Notes: generated by a model from the letters alone, not told the origin. DNA of 64,000 nt from Mariniflexile sp. TRM1-10 (GCF_003425985.1 NZ_CP022985.1:161501-225500), one strand, 5' to 3'. Counted from the stretch's first letter, positions 16,558-26,222 are shown. Numbers and translations: made by a program.

Positions 16558-17970
16558 CTAGTAACAATCGCAGTTACTTCCTTTATCGTATTTCCCATGA
16601 AAAAGAGGTATTTTTAATCCTGCATAAAAATTTGCCCCTTTGCTTTTCTCGCTTATCAAATTAGTAAACAAAGAACCGGAGCCTAGATAAAGTGGCCCTA
16701 ATCTTAAACCAGCTCCCACCTGAAAACCGGCATATTGGACCATACTTAAAGGCATATAAAAACTAAGCCATTTACTCTCAAAACGTGGCGTAAGGGATAC
16801 TATATTTGTTATTTTACTCGTGTGTATTTGGCTTTTTCCAGTAAGCGATAAATCAGTATTAAAATTTAAATAAAAATTATTTGTAAAACGCCAATCTGCA
16901 TTCAGATGTAATGCTGTTGGCAATATAGCCTTATACCCTATTGAAGAATTTGTTAACGTATATAGATTGTTTAATATATCGTATAAATCATCTTCATTAT
17001 CAATGGCTTCTTCGCTCACATTGGTATTTGTAATATCAAAAAAATCTTCAATGCCATCTTTATAATTTATAGAACCAATATCGGTTATAGAAAAACCTAG
17101 TTTTAACTTATATTTATTTTGTTCTTTATATGTTAAGCGGTTTGGCCATACTTTTCTAGGTTTATAATCTCCATAATTGGGACGCCACTCATAAATTATT
17201 CCGATATCTACACCTAAACCAACAGCACTTTTTGGGAATTCATATTCATAATCGTCTCTATCAAAATCATCAGAACGTCCATAAATGACGTCGCCAGTAG
17301 ACGAAACACTACCTGTGGTTCCTCCTCCAGAAAGCATCGTTCCATCTTCATCATAATCTATCATAATATTTCTACCCGCTACATGAGCACTACCGCCTCC
17401 TTTTAGATATTTTAAGGAAATCCCCCCTTTTAAAAAGGTCTCTCTTTCACTAACTAATACTCTAGCATAAGAAAGTCCTATTTCTGCCCATGTTTGCCCA
17501 AAAGTGTTAAATTCATTTTCATTAACAATAAAATCATTAGTTCCGTCTTCTCCAATAGCATGTAAATCTTTGCCATTAATTCCATTAGCATTCACAAAAG
17601 AGCGCGCTCTGGTAAAAACCGCAATAGCGTTATTGTCGTTTATATTAAACATAAATGAAGGCCCCATAACATCTACATTCACCCCTCCATTATTGTTTAT
17701 TTTTGGATTTTGTCGTGACTCCCCTTCAAAATTATAATCATCATCATTATACGCTTTCATGATGTTTAAATTATAATAATCGTTTCCAGCAAAAACACTC
17801 GTCCCAACAAGATTAATATCTGCTCTAAAACGAGAATCAACTATATTCGCTGGATTTGCAATGACGCTATTTACACCACTATAATTATCCGTTAAAAACC
17901 CTAAATAAGATTGCGCTTGCAAACTATAAGAGCTTACAATTAACATAAATAAAAACGTGATTTTTTTCAT
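16558..17970 (-). CDS. DUF5723 family outer-membrane beta-barrel protein, short paralogue
   Basis: A 470-residue exported protein. The signal peptide MKKITFLFMLIVSSYSLQAQ is followed by SYLGFLTDNYSGVNSVIANP, the start of the DUF5723 domain, and then by alternating hydrophobic strands up to GLKIPLFHGKYDKG. Its N-terminus is nearly identical to that of the 696-residue protein at 18811-20901, but it ends where the other continues into TSP3 and OmpA domains. Its own tail is SNCDCY. The pair therefore arose by duplication with loss (or gain) of the peptidoglycan-binding part. Function is unknown. It is probably surface- or membrane-located. Confidence 0.85.
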   Translation of the reverse strand: MKKITFLFMLIVSSYSLQAQSYLGFLTDNYSGVNSVIANPANIVDSRFRADINLVGTSVFAGNDYYNLNIMKAYNDDDYNFEGESRQNPKINNNGGVNVDVMGPSFMFNINDNNAIAVFTRARSFVNANGINGKDLHAIGEDGTNDFIVNENEFNTFGQTWAEIGLSYARVLVSERETFLKGGISLKYLKGGGSAHVAGRNIMIDYDEDGTMLSGGGTTGSVSSTGDVIYGRSDDFDRDDYEYEFPKSAVGLGVDIGIIYEWRPNYGDYKPRKVWPNRLTYKEQNKYKLKLGFSITDIGSINYKDGIEDFFDITNTNVSEEAIDNEDDLYDILNNLYTLTNSSIGYKAILPTALHLNADWRFTNNFYLNFNTDLSLTGKSQIHTSKITNIVSLTPRFESKWLSFYMPLSMVQYAGFQVGAGLRLGPLYLGSGSLFTNLISEKSKGANFYAGLKIPLFHGKYDKGSNCDCY

Positions 17971-18003
17971 AATTTTTTGGTTAAGCTTAAAATTTACATA
18001 TTA

Positions 18004-18011
18004 CAAATGTA
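18004..18011 (-). promoter_or_regulatory. TACATTTG -7 box upstream of the short DUF5723 gene
   Basis: TACATTTG on the minus strand lies 34 bases before the start and matches TAnnTTTG. The same box with similar flanks precedes the long paralogue at 20949-20956, so the promoter was probably duplicated with the gene. Confidence 0.5.
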
Positions 18012-18052
18012 TTTTTTTTCTTATAAAATAAACAACAAAACAAATAAAATAC

Positions 18053-18233
18053 TGAACTCATCTTGACTTTTTCTATTTCCTAAAACCTGCCTGCCGGCAG
18101 GCAGGAACGGCTAAAATTTATCCATATTTCGTTACTTTTTTATGCGTAGTGATACTATGCCTTGCAAAAAGTGCCTCATTTGTACAAATTTTATCTCATT
18201 TTTGGTTAAAAACAAAAAGTCAAGATGAGTTCT
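18053..18233. mobile_element. MITE-like element, TIR TGAACTCATCTTGACTTTTT
   Basis: A 181-bp element bounded by 20-bp terminal inverted repeats (18053-18072 and 18214-18233, one terminal mismatch). It has no coding capacity. Inside is a perfect 20-bp palindrome (18086-18105, cctgcctgccggcaggcagg) and the stretch gcgtagtgatactatg. This resembles gtagcgctgctatg inside the second copy at 55866-56082. Confidence 0.8.
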
Positions 18234-18810
18234 ATTAATATAATGAACTTCTAAATTTTAAAAATATTATAAAAAACCGTTTATCAAACTTTATAGCATA
18301 AAAAATCCCAAGCAAACGCTCAGGATTAATTATTAATTCTTAATTGTCTTACCTTTCACGATGGTTAGAGGTCAGAAAGGTTTTTTTTTAATCGACAACA
18401 AGTACTCCTTTTCACAATTTGCCTTTTCACGATTCACCAGTTATGAGTTCGGAGTTATGAGTTCAGAGTTAAAAAGTTTAAAGTTGTTATAAAGTTGCTT
18501 TTTGCCATTTTTCAACCAACATTTTTTCACATTTCTCCATCAACCAACAACCAACCACCATTAGATGGTTAGATTGCTATAAAGTTAGATTGTTAGAAAG
18601 ATAGTTCTGTAAAAGACAACAGGATACTCCTTTCACGATTTGTCTTTTCACAATTCACATCTCACGATTCACGTCTCAAAAGCAAAAGTTTAAAGTTTTT
18701 ATAAAGCTGTTTTTTTTCATTTTTCAACCAACTTTTTTTTACATTTCTCCATCAACCATCAACCAAAAACCAACACCCATCAACCATCAGCCATCAACCA
18801 TCCCCCAACA
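18234..18810. other. Gap with a terminator-like hairpin and simple-sequence spacer
   Basis: On the minus strand, cctgagc-gttt-gcttggg followed by a T run (18302-18326) could end the OmpA-type transcript. On the plus strand, acctttc...gaaaggt with nine T residues lies at 18351-18389. The rest (18400-18810) is made of words such as ttcacgattcac, gagttatgagttc and atcaaccatcaacc. No gene was seen. Confidence 0.6.
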
Positions 18811-20901
18811 TCACTTCACTAAATTAATTTCAACCCTTCTGTTTTGAGCTCTACCTTCATTTGTAGTATTATCCGCGATTGGTTTACTTTCGCCAAAACC
18901 TGTTGATGTCAATCTGTTTGATGCCACTCCTTTTTCAATTAAGAACGTCATCACAGAACTCGCTCTAGATTCAGATAGTTTTAGATTAGAAACGTCGCTA
19001 CCTACGCTATCGGTGTGACCTTCTATTGAAAATTTAGCATTAGGGTACTCTCCAAGAATAGTAGTGATTTCGTCTAAAACACCATAAGACACAGTTTTTA
19101 TAGTTGATTTACCTGAATCAAATAAAATAGTTTTTGCGTACTCATTTAAAGACTTTTGAACCTCTTCTGTTACGATTGGCTCAAGTTTTTCTTCAGGACA
19201 GCCATTATTAGCAACCGTTCCAGGTACATCAACGCAGGCATCATCCTTATCAAGAACACCATCATTATCAGAATCTTTCCAAGGACAACCGTTATTTTCT
19301 ATTGGACCTGCTATTTCTGGACATCCATCAACATTGTCTAGCACGGTATCTGCATCTTTATCACCCCAAGGACATCCTTTATTCTCAATAGGACCTGCCG
19401 TTTCTGGACAAACATCTTCATTATCCAATACGCCGTCCGAATCTTTATCTCCCCAAGGACATCCATTGTTCTCAATCGGCCCTGCTTCTTTTGGACATTT
19501 ATCTAATTTATTTATTATGCCATCCTTATCTCTATCTTTTGGTTTTCCTTGATATATAGGTATTTTGATTCCCGCATACACATCGGCTCCTTTACTATTA
19601 TCACTTGTTAAAGCAGAAAGTATAGAACCAGATCCTACATATAATGGTCCTGCCCTTAAACCTGTTCCTATTTGAAATCCATTATTTTCTACCACACTTA
19701 AAGGCAGATAAAAACTAAACCATTTACTTTCAAAACGAGGTGTTAATGACACGGTGTTTGAAATACGGCTAGCATTCATTTTATTTTTTGACACAAGAGA
19801 AAAATCTGTGTTTAAATTCACGTAAAACTTGCTATTAAAACTCCAATCGGCATTTAAATGTAGTGCTGTTGGTAATGTTGTTTTATAACCTGTTTTAGAA
19901 TCGGTTTGTGTATATAGATTATTCAAAATGTCATTCAAATCGTCTTCATTTTCAATATCATCTTCACTTACGTTATTTGTAATATCAAACGTTTCCTCAA
20001 GAGCCTCTTTATAATTAATAGAACCTAAATCCGTAATAGATAAACCTAATTTTAATTTATATTTATTTTTGTCTTTTCGAGTGAATGATGCACCATCGGC
20101 GTTTGTTGTTGTATAATCGGCATGGTTGGGTCTCCATTCATAAACAAACCCTAAATCGGCTCCAAAACCAGTAGCATCAGGAAGTTCATAATCGTAATTA
20201 TCATTATCAAAATTGTCAAAACGTCCATAGGTTAATTGTCCTGTAGATGTAAGGCTAGCTGTATCTGGACCTGATCCGTCAGCATCATAATCTACGGTAA
20301 CATTTTTACCATAAACATATCCGCTACCGCCACCTTGTAAATATTTTAAAGAAAGACCACCTTTTAAGAAGTGCTCATCTTTATTGAATAGAACTCTAGC
20401 GTATGTAATTCCAACTTCCGCCCATGCCTGTCCAAAAGCGTTAAAATCACCTTCGTTTAAATTAAAATCATCCGAAACATCATCATCAATAGCATCTATA
20501 GAAGTACCATTAATATCATTAACATTAACAAACGAACGCGCTCTGGTAAAAATGGCAATGGAATTTCTTTCATTGATATTAAACATAAAAGAAGGTCCCA
20601 TAATATCTACATTCAGTGCCGCATTATTATCTGTTGTTGGCGATTTTTTAGCTTCTAAATCAAAATCATAATCCTTTTTAATCGCATCAAAAATATTAAC
20701 ACCATAGTAATCGTTACCTCCAAAAGTACTAATCCCAACAAGATTAATATCGGTTTTAAATCGGGAGTCAACAATATTCGCTGGATTTGCAATGACACTG
20801 TTTACACCACTATAGTTATCTGTTAAAAACCCTAAATAAGATTGCGCCTGCAAACTAAAAGAGCTTACGACTAACATGAATACGAACGTAATTTTTTTCA
20901 T
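18811..20901 (-). CDS. OmpA family outer-membrane protein: DUF5723 barrel, four TSP3 repeats, OmpA domain
   Basis: A 696-residue protein. The signal peptide ends LQAQ, then residues about 20-465 form a DUF5723 domain. Four calcium-binding thrombospondin type 3 repeats of the form DxDxDGxxDxxDxCP follow, spaced by AGPIENNGCPWGDKD, to about residue 570. The OmpA C-terminal domain ends the chain: ILFDSGKSTIK, then FSIEGHTDSVGSD with the peptidoglycan-binding aspartate, then LSESRASSV and RRVEINL. It should anchor a barrel to peptidoglycan through a calcium-stiffened stalk. One repeat has DADTVLDN in place of DGVLDN, a lost glycine. It stands alone, with the promoter box at 20949. Confidence 0.93.
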   Translation of the reverse strand: MKKITFVFMLVVSSFSLQAQSYLGFLTDNYSGVNSVIANPANIVDSRFKTDINLVGISTFGGNDYYGVNIFDAIKKDYDFDLEAKKSPTTDNNAALNVDIMGPSFMFNINERNSIAIFTRARSFVNVNDINGTSIDAIDDDVSDDFNLNEGDFNAFGQAWAEVGITYARVLFNKDEHFLKGGLSLKYLQGGGSGYVYGKNVTVDYDADGSGPDTASLTSTGQLTYGRFDNFDNDNYDYELPDATGFGADLGFVYEWRPNHADYTTTNADGASFTRKDKNKYKLKLGLSITDLGSINYKEALEETFDITNNVSEDDIENEDDLNDILNNLYTQTDSKTGYKTTLPTALHLNADWSFNSKFYVNLNTDFSLVSKNKMNASRISNTVSLTPRFESKWFSFYLPLSVVENNGFQIGTGLRAGPLYVGSGSILSALTSDNSKGADVYAGIKIPIYQGKPKDRDKDGIINKLDKCPKEAGPIENNGCPWGDKDSDGVLDNEDVCPETAGPIENKGCPWGDKDADTVLDNVDGCPEIAGPIENNGCPWKDSDNDGVLDKDDACVDVPGTVANNGCPEEKLEPIVTEEVQKSLNEYAKTILFDSGKSTIKTVSYGVLDEITTILGEYPNAKFSIEGHTDSVGSDVSNLKLSESRASSVMTFLIEKGVASNRLTSTGFGESKPIADNTTNEGRAQNRRVEINLVK

Positions 20902-20948
20902 AATTTTTGGTTGGTTTAAATTGATTTAGTTTAAAAATTTACATGCTG

Positions 20949-20956
20949 CAAATGTA
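20949..20956 (-). promoter_or_regulatory. TACATTTG -7 box upstream of the OmpA-type gene
   Basis: The minus-strand TACATTTG lies 48 bases upstream of the start. The flanks (atgtaaattttt) are shared with the paralogue's promoter at 18004-18011. Confidence 0.5.
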
Positions 20957-21349
20957 TTTGTTTTCCCAAAAAAAACATAAATAAAACCCTGCTATTAAAT
21001 AAAAGCATGATACTAATATCTACACCTCATAAAAAACATATTTTTATTTAAATTTTACAATGACAACATCGCTTCTAATGCCAATAATTCATTGAAGTGA
21101 TTTAAACTTCATAGTTAAAAAAGCACTTGTAAAGTACTGCTAAATTCAATGTAAAAAGTAATTCGTCTTATATTTTTACTTAATCATTATCCTAGTGTTA
21201 TATGCTATCGTTATTTATGATGCGAATCAAGAGTTGAAAATGAGCCTTACCAATCAGGAAACACCTTTGCCTCTTTGAAACTTTGCATCTTTGCTACTTT
21301 GCAACTTTAAACCTTTGAATCTTTCCACAAAATAATTTAACTTCGTAAT
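20957..21349. other. Divergent intergenic region without recognised gene
   Basis: AT-rich sequence. The last 80 bases (21270-21330) are a short block of gaaactttgcatctttgc words like those at 15440-15610. I looked for a cobalamin riboswitch before the adenosyltransferase gene and saw no B12-box-like sequence. Confidence 0.5.
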
Positions 21350-21922
21350 ATGAAAATCTACACAAAAACAGGCGATACAGGAACCACCGCATTATTTGGT
21401 GGTACACGTGTGCCTAAACACCATATAAGAATTGAAAGCTACGGTACGGTTGATGAATTAAACTCCTATTTGGGATTAATTCGTGATCAAGAGATTGATG
21501 TGCACTACAAAGATTTACTTATTCATATTCAAGATAGACTGTTTACCCTGGGTGCCATTTTAGCTACCGACCCTGAAAAAGCCATTTTAAAGAGTGGAAA
21601 AGAACGCCTAAACATCCCTAAAATAACCAGTAGCGATATTGAGCATTTAGAGCAGGAAATGGATATTATGAATGAAGCATTGCCACCCATGACGCATTTT
21701 GTTCTGCCCGGTGGGCACCAAACGGTGTCATTCTGTCATATTGCGCGCTGTGTGTGCCGTAGAGCTGAACGTTTAACTACCGCCCTTAATGACATGGAAG
21801 CTATTGACCCCAATACATTAATGTACTTAAACCGCCTTTCTGACTATCTTTTTGTGTTGGCACGGAAGTTGACTTATGACTTGCAAGCAAACGAGATTAA
21901 ATGGATTCCTGAGAAGCAGTAG
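21350..21922 (+). CDS. Cob(I)yrinic acid a,c-diamide adenosyltransferase, PduO type
   Basis: A 190-residue soluble enzyme that transfers the adenosyl group of ATP to cob(I)alamin to make adenosylcobalamin. MKIYTKTGDTGTTALFGGTR is the N-terminal ATP-binding segment of PduO-type (ATR) enzymes. IESYGTVDELNSYLGLIRD near residue 28 and VCRRAERLTTAL near residue 130 are the other nucleotide-binding blocks, the latter with the arginine-rich helix. LNRLSDYLFVLAR closes the five-helix bundle. Its length is typical. It is a lone gene and its neighbours have no link to cobalamin, so it is probably a housekeeping copy for methylmalonyl-CoA mutase or similar. Confidence 0.95.
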   Translation: MKIYTKTGDTGTTALFGGTRVPKHHIRIESYGTVDELNSYLGLIRDQEIDVHYKDLLIHIQDRLFTLGAILATDPEKAILKSGKERLNIPKITSSDIEHLEQEMDIMNEALPPMTHFVLPGGHQTVSFCHIARCVCRRAERLTTALNDMEAIDPNTLMYLNRLSDYLFVLARKLTYDLQANEIKWIPEKQ

Positions 21923-22190
21923 TTTTATAATGAAAACGGTTCTTGCGTTAGGGATGACTCACTGGCTTTTATTTTGAATTAATGAAATCATAAATACGTT
22001 GTATTTGCGGTGAAAATCCTTTTTGTCTGGTTGAGCGTAGTCAAAACCTTTAAGATAAAAAAGATAGTAACGAAAAGCCCGACATCCCCCGATAGTTATC
22101 GGAATGCTAACGCTTAAATTAAAAAGCTGAATTTCAACTGTTTAAATAATAAAAAAACACGTTCTTAAAAATAATAATTAAATAATTCAT
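21923..22190. other. Gap with degenerate repeats and a CCGATA-GT-TATCGG hairpin
   Basis: The segment gtctggttgagcgtagtcaa (22025-22044) is a degenerate TGAGC/GTCGAA element. A perfect 6-bp stem CCGATA/TATCGG lies at 22089-22102. No gene was found. Confidence 0.55.
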
Positions 22191-22197
22191 TTTTTTC

Positions 22198-22227
22198 TTG
22201 TGTGTTTGAACTAAAAATTTATTTTTG
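22198..22227 (+). promoter_or_regulatory. Promoter of the DUF2795 gene
   Basis: TTG at 22198-22200, a 19-base spacer and TATTTTTG at 22220-22227 fit the Bacteroidota consensus TTG-N17-20-TAnnTTTG. The box lies 23 bases before the start codon. Confidence 0.65.
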
Positions 22228-22250
22228 CACAAAATTAAAACGCATATAAA

Positions 22251-22472
22251 ATGTATTGGACTTTAGAATTAGCATCGTATTTAAGTGATGCACCTTGGCC
22301 AGCAACAAAAGACGAGTTAATAGATTACGCTATTAGAACGGGTGCTCCTTTGGAGGTTGTTGAAAACTTACAGTCTATTGAAGATGAAGGTGATGCCTAC
22401 GATTCAATTGACGAAATTTGGTCTGATTATCCAACAGATGAAGATTACCTTTGGAATGAAGATGAATATTAA
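22251..22472 (+). CDS. DUF2795 family small acidic protein
   Basis: A 73-residue protein with high acidic content, especially in the C-terminal third (DEIWSDYPTDEDYLWNEDEY). The N-terminal WTLELASYLSDAPWPATKDE followed by LIDYAIRTGAPLEVVENL is the DUF2795 domain, a small helical fold of unknown function conserved across flavobacteria in nearly this exact form. It has its own promoter and a strong terminator, so it is a monocistronic gene directly before secA. No biochemical role is known to me. Confidence 0.9.
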   Translation: MYWTLELASYLSDAPWPATKDELIDYAIRTGAPLEVVENLQSIEDEGDAYDSIDEIWSDYPTDEDYLWNEDEY

Positions 22473-22492
22473 TAAAGCATAAAGAAAAGTTA

Positions 22493-22520
22493 AAAAGTCT
22501 CGGTTTGAGGCTTTTTTTTT
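22493..22520 (+). terminator. Rho-independent terminator after the DUF2795 gene
   Basis: A nine-pair stem (aaaagtctc / gaggctttt, one G-T pair) with a five-base loop, ending in a T run. Confidence 0.85.
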
Positions 22521-22553
22521 GTCTTAAATCTTTATAAAACATATAACAAAATG

Positions 22554-22618
22554 TATCTTTGATTGCTTTTTAAAAGCAACAAAAACAAAATAATTTACCA
22601 CTAGGAAGTTTTCCTAGT
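22554..22618 (+). promoter_or_regulatory. secA promoter -7 box and structured leader
   Basis: TATCTTTG at 22554-22561 matches the -7 consensus. Two inverted repeats follow: ttgctttt/aaaagcaa (22563-22579) and a perfect eight-pair stem ACTAGGAA/TTCCTAGT with a three-base loop (22600-22618), ending 21 bases before the secA ATG. Confidence 0.45.
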
Positions 22619-22639
22619 TAACATATAATATATATACAC

Positions 22640-25600
22640 ATGAGTTTTTTAAATTCTGTACTTAAAGTATTTGTTGGCGACAAATCGAAACAAGATGTAA
22701 AGTCCATTATGCCTATTGTAAGCAAAATCAAGACTTTTGAAGCTGCTATAGAAGGATTGTCACACGATGAACTAAGGGCTAAAACAGCACAATTTAAGGC
22801 GACTATTGCACAAGCGATACAGCCTATAAACGACCAAATTGCAAAATTACTTGAAGAGGCCGAAAACACCGAAGACATTGACAGACGTGAAGATATTTAT
22901 CTAGACATTGATAAACTAAAAGATGATGCTTACAAAACTACTGAAGATGTTTTAGACGCTATTTTACCAGAAGCTTTTGCCGTAGTTAAGGAAACTGCAA
23001 AACGTTTTACAAACAACACCACTATTACAGTAACGGCAAGCACTTTTGATAGAGAATTATCAGGTGCAAAAGATTACGTTACTTTAGATAATGATAAAGC
23101 TATTTGGTCCAACTCTTGGGATGCTGCAGGAAAAGCCATTACTTGGGATATGGTACACTACGATGTACAACTTATTGGAGGTATAGCCATGCACCAAGGT
23201 AAAATTGCCGAAATGCAAACGGGTGAAGGTAAAACCTTGGTAGCGACGCTTCCTATGTATTTAAATGCGCTTGCTGGAAAAGGGGTGCATTTGGTAACCG
23301 TAAACGACTATTTAGCAAAACGTGATAGCGCGTGGATGGCGCCTATTTTTCAGTTTCATGGATTGACTGTAGATTGTATCGATTACTACCAACCAAATTC
23401 CGATGCCCGTAAAAAAGCTTATAATGCCGATATTACCTATGGTACCAACAACGAGTTTGGCTTCGATTACTTACGTGATAATATGGCACACTCACCAAAC
23501 GATTTGGTACAACGCCCACACCATTACGCGATTGTCGATGAGGTGGATTCTGTATTGGTTGACGATGCCCGTACACCATTAATTATTTCGGGGCCTATTC
23601 CGCAAGGTGAACGCCATGAGTTTAATGAGTTAAAACCCAAAATAGATGATATTGTTGCCGTACAACGCAAATATCTAACAGGCGTTTTAGCCGAAGCAAA
23701 AAAATTAATCACCTCTGGAGATACTAAAGAAGGCGGCTTTCAATTACTGCGTGTTTACCGTGGGATGCCTAAAAACAAAGCGCTTATTAAGTTTTTAAGT
23801 GAAGAAGGTGTTAAACAACTACTTCAAAAAACCGAAAACTTTTATATGCAGGACAACAACCGCGAAATGCCAAAGGTTGATGCCGAATTATACTATGTCA
23901 TTGAAGAAAAAAACAATCAAATAGAGCTGACCGATAAAGGTGTTGAATACATTTCTGGAAAAGATGACCCTAACTTTTTCATTATGCCTGAAATAGGTAT
24001 TGAAATAGCAAAAATTGAAAACCAGAATTTACCTTTAGCCGAAGAAGCTAAATTAAAAGAAGAACTATACAAAGATTTTGGTATAAAATCGGAACGTATT
24101 CATACGCTTAGTCAATTGCTTAAAGCCTACGCTTTATTTGAAAAAGATATTCAATACGTGGTCATTGACAACAAAGTGATGATTGTTGATGAACAAACCG
24201 GTCGTATTATGGATGGTCGTCGTTATTCTGACGGTTTACACCAAGCGATTGAAGCTAAAGAAAACGTAAAAATTGAAGATGCTACGCAAACCTTTGCTAC
24301 GGTAACACTTCAAAATTACTTTAGAATGTACCGCAAACTGTCTGGTATGACGGGTACAGCAGTTACAGAAGCTGGCGAATTTTGGGAAATTTACAAATTG
24401 GATGTCGTGGAGATTCCAACCAACCGCCCAATTGCCCGTAATGACCAAGAAGATTTGGTTTACAAAACAAAACGCGAAAAATACAACGCCGTTATTGATG
24501 AGGTAACAAAACTTTCACAAGCCGGTCGCCCAGTGTTAATTGGTACGACTTCGGTAGAAATAAGTGAGTTACTTGGTAAAATGCTTACCATTCGTAAAAT
24601 TCCGCATAACGTATTAAATGCGAAACTCCATAAAAAAGAGGCTGATATTGTTGCCGAAGCCGGTCAACCTGGACAAGTAACCATTGCCACCAATATGGCA
24701 GGTCGTGGTACCGATATTAAATTGACTGAAGCAGTTAAAAAAGCAGGCGGTTTAGCTATTGTAGGTACCGAGCGTCATGATTCACGTCGTGTGGATCGCC
24801 AGTTACGTGGTCGTGCAGGTCGTCAAGGAGATCCAGGAAGTTCGCAGTTCTATGTATCACTAGAAGATAATCTAATGCGTTTATTTGGTAGTGAGCGTAT
24901 TGCTAAAATGATGGATAGAATGGGATTAAAAGAAGGCGAAGTCATTCAGCATTCCATGATTTCAAAATCTATTGAACGTGCACAGAAAAAAGTAGAAGAA
25001 AACAACTTTGGTGTTCGTAAGCGTTTATTAGAATATGATGATGTTATGAACGCACAACGTGAGGTCGTTTACAAGCGTCGCCACCATGCCTTATTTGGCG
25101 AGCGCCTGCGTGTAGATTTAGCTAATATGCTTTTCGATACAGCCGAAGGGATTGCTGAAACCAATAAAGCTGCCAACGACTTTAAAAACTTCGAATTTGA
25201 ATTGATTCGCTATTTTTCAATGAGTTCGCCAATTTCAGAAGCTGAATTCGGAAAACTTTCGGCTCAAGAAATTACCAGTAAAATATACCGTACCGCATTC
25301 GATCATTACAGAGAAAAAATGACACGCAATGCAGACCTTGCATTCCCTGTTATTAAAAATGTATATGAAACCCAACGTGATAAATTCAAACGCATAGTCG
25401 TTCCTTTTACCGATGGCATAAAAACCTTAAATGTCGTTACCGATCTTGAAAAAGCTTACCAAACCCATGGTAAACAATTAATCACGGATTTTGAGAAAAA
25501 CATCACACTTGCCATTATTGACGATGCTTGGAAAACCCATTTACGTAAAATGGACGAGCTAAAACAATCGGTGCAATTGGCTGTGCATGAGCAAAAAGAC

Positions 25601-25993
25601 CCATTACTTATTTATAAGTTTGAAGCGTTTGAATTGTTCAAATCCATGATAGATGAAGTGAATAAAGACGTAATTTCATTCTTATTTAAAGGTGAATTAC
25701 CTCAAGAAACACAAAACACCATTCATGAAGCCAGAGAGCGCAAACAGGAAAAACTGAATGTGCAAAAAGACGAAATACCTAATTTAGATGAACGTTCGGC
25801 ACAAAATAGAGCTGCGGGCAATACCCAACGCCAACAACATGTCGTTGAAACCATTGTACGTGATAAACCAAAAATTGGACGCAATGACCAAGTAACTATT
25901 AAGCAAGTTATTACTGGTGAAAACAAAACCCTTAAATACAAACAAGCCGAGCCTTTATTGGCCAAAGGCGACTGGGTTTTGGTTGAAGATTAA
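22640..25993 (+). CDS. secA: Preprotein translocase ATPase SecA
   Basis: A 1,117-residue motor that drives unfolded proteins through SecYEG using ATP. Walker A MQTGEGKTLVATLP lies near residues 191-204, and the DEAD-type motif IVDEVDSVLVDDARTPLI near residue 298. The second helicase domain shows IATNMAGRGTDIKL and VDRQLRGRAGRQGDPGSSQF. The helical scaffold and wing follow, with VRKRLLEYDDVMNAQREVVY. The length of about 1,100 residues, with an insertion near 340-420, is normal for Bacteroidota and larger than the 901 of E. coli. The C-terminus ends GDWVLVED and lacks the zinc-binding CxCxSG tail. It is monocistronic and followed by two hairpins. Confidence 0.98.
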   Translation: MSFLNSVLKVFVGDKSKQDVKSIMPIVSKIKTFEAAIEGLSHDELRAKTAQFKATIAQAIQPINDQIAKLLEEAENTEDIDRREDIYLDIDKLKDDAYKTTEDVLDAILPEAFAVVKETAKRFTNNTTITVTASTFDRELSGAKDYVTLDNDKAIWSNSWDAAGKAITWDMVHYDVQLIGGIAMHQGKIAEMQTGEGKTLVATLPMYLNALAGKGVHLVTVNDYLAKRDSAWMAPIFQFHGLTVDCIDYYQPNSDARKKAYNADITYGTNNEFGFDYLRDNMAHSPNDLVQRPHHYAIVDEVDSVLVDDARTPLIISGPIPQGERHEFNELKPKIDDIVAVQRKYLTGVLAEAKKLITSGDTKEGGFQLLRVYRGMPKNKALIKFLSEEGVKQLLQKTENFYMQDNNREMPKVDAELYYVIEEKNNQIELTDKGVEYISGKDDPNFFIMPEIGIEIAKIENQNLPLAEEAKLKEELYKDFGIKSERIHTLSQLLKAYALFEKDIQYVVIDNKVMIVDEQTGRIMDGRRYSDGLHQAIEAKENVKIEDATQTFATVTLQNYFRMYRKLSGMTGTAVTEAGEFWEIYKLDVVEIPTNRPIARNDQEDLVYKTKREKYNAVIDEVTKLSQAGRPVLIGTTSVEISELLGKMLTIRKIPHNVLNAKLHKKEADIVAEAGQPGQVTIATNMAGRGTDIKLTEAVKKAGGLAIVGTERHDSRRVDRQLRGRAGRQGDPGSSQFYVSLEDNLMRLFGSERIAKMMDRMGLKEGEVIQHSMISKSIERAQKKVEENNFGVRKRLLEYDDVMNAQREVVYKRRHHALFGERLRVDLANMLFDTAEGIAETNKAANDFKNFEFELIRYFSMSSPISEAEFGKLSAQEITSKIYRTAFDHYREKMTRNADLAFPVIKNVYETQRDKFKRIVVPFTDGIKTLNVVTDLEKAYQTHGKQLITDFEKNITLAIIDDAWKTHLRKMDELKQSVQLAVHEQKDPLLIYKFEAFELFKSMIDEVNKDVISFLFKGELPQETQNTIHEARERKQEKLNVQKDEIPNLDERSAQNRAAGNTQRQQHVVETIVRDKPKIGRNDQVTIKQVITGENKTLKYKQAEPLLAKGDWVLVED

Positions 25994-25998
25994 TACTA

Positions 25999-26064
25999 TT
26001 TCTGCGAAAGCAGAAATCCCATAACTTAAAAAATCCTGATAGTTTCCTATCAGGATTTTTTTTA
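25999..26064 (+). terminator. secA terminator with preceding GAAA-tetraloop hairpin
   Basis: A seven-pair stem tttctgc/gcagaaa closed by a GAAA loop (25999-26016) is followed by a 13-pair stem aaaatcctgatag/ctatcaggatttt (26030-26059) and a T run. Confidence 0.9.
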
Positions 26065-26222
26065 TATACCTCATTAAAAAGTAATATATTACAGACATAA
26101 TATAACTACAATTGTATTGCTATTTATTGTGGTTATACGATTGTTGGCAAACATTAGGCGAGACCATTAGAATTCAATTATACTGACAAAATATTAATGA
26201 TTATAAACGAAGTATTTAGAAA

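Noticed and set aside
20902..21349. Cobalamin riboswitch before the adenosyltransferase
   Set aside because: No B12-box-like element or matching stem arrangement was found by eye.
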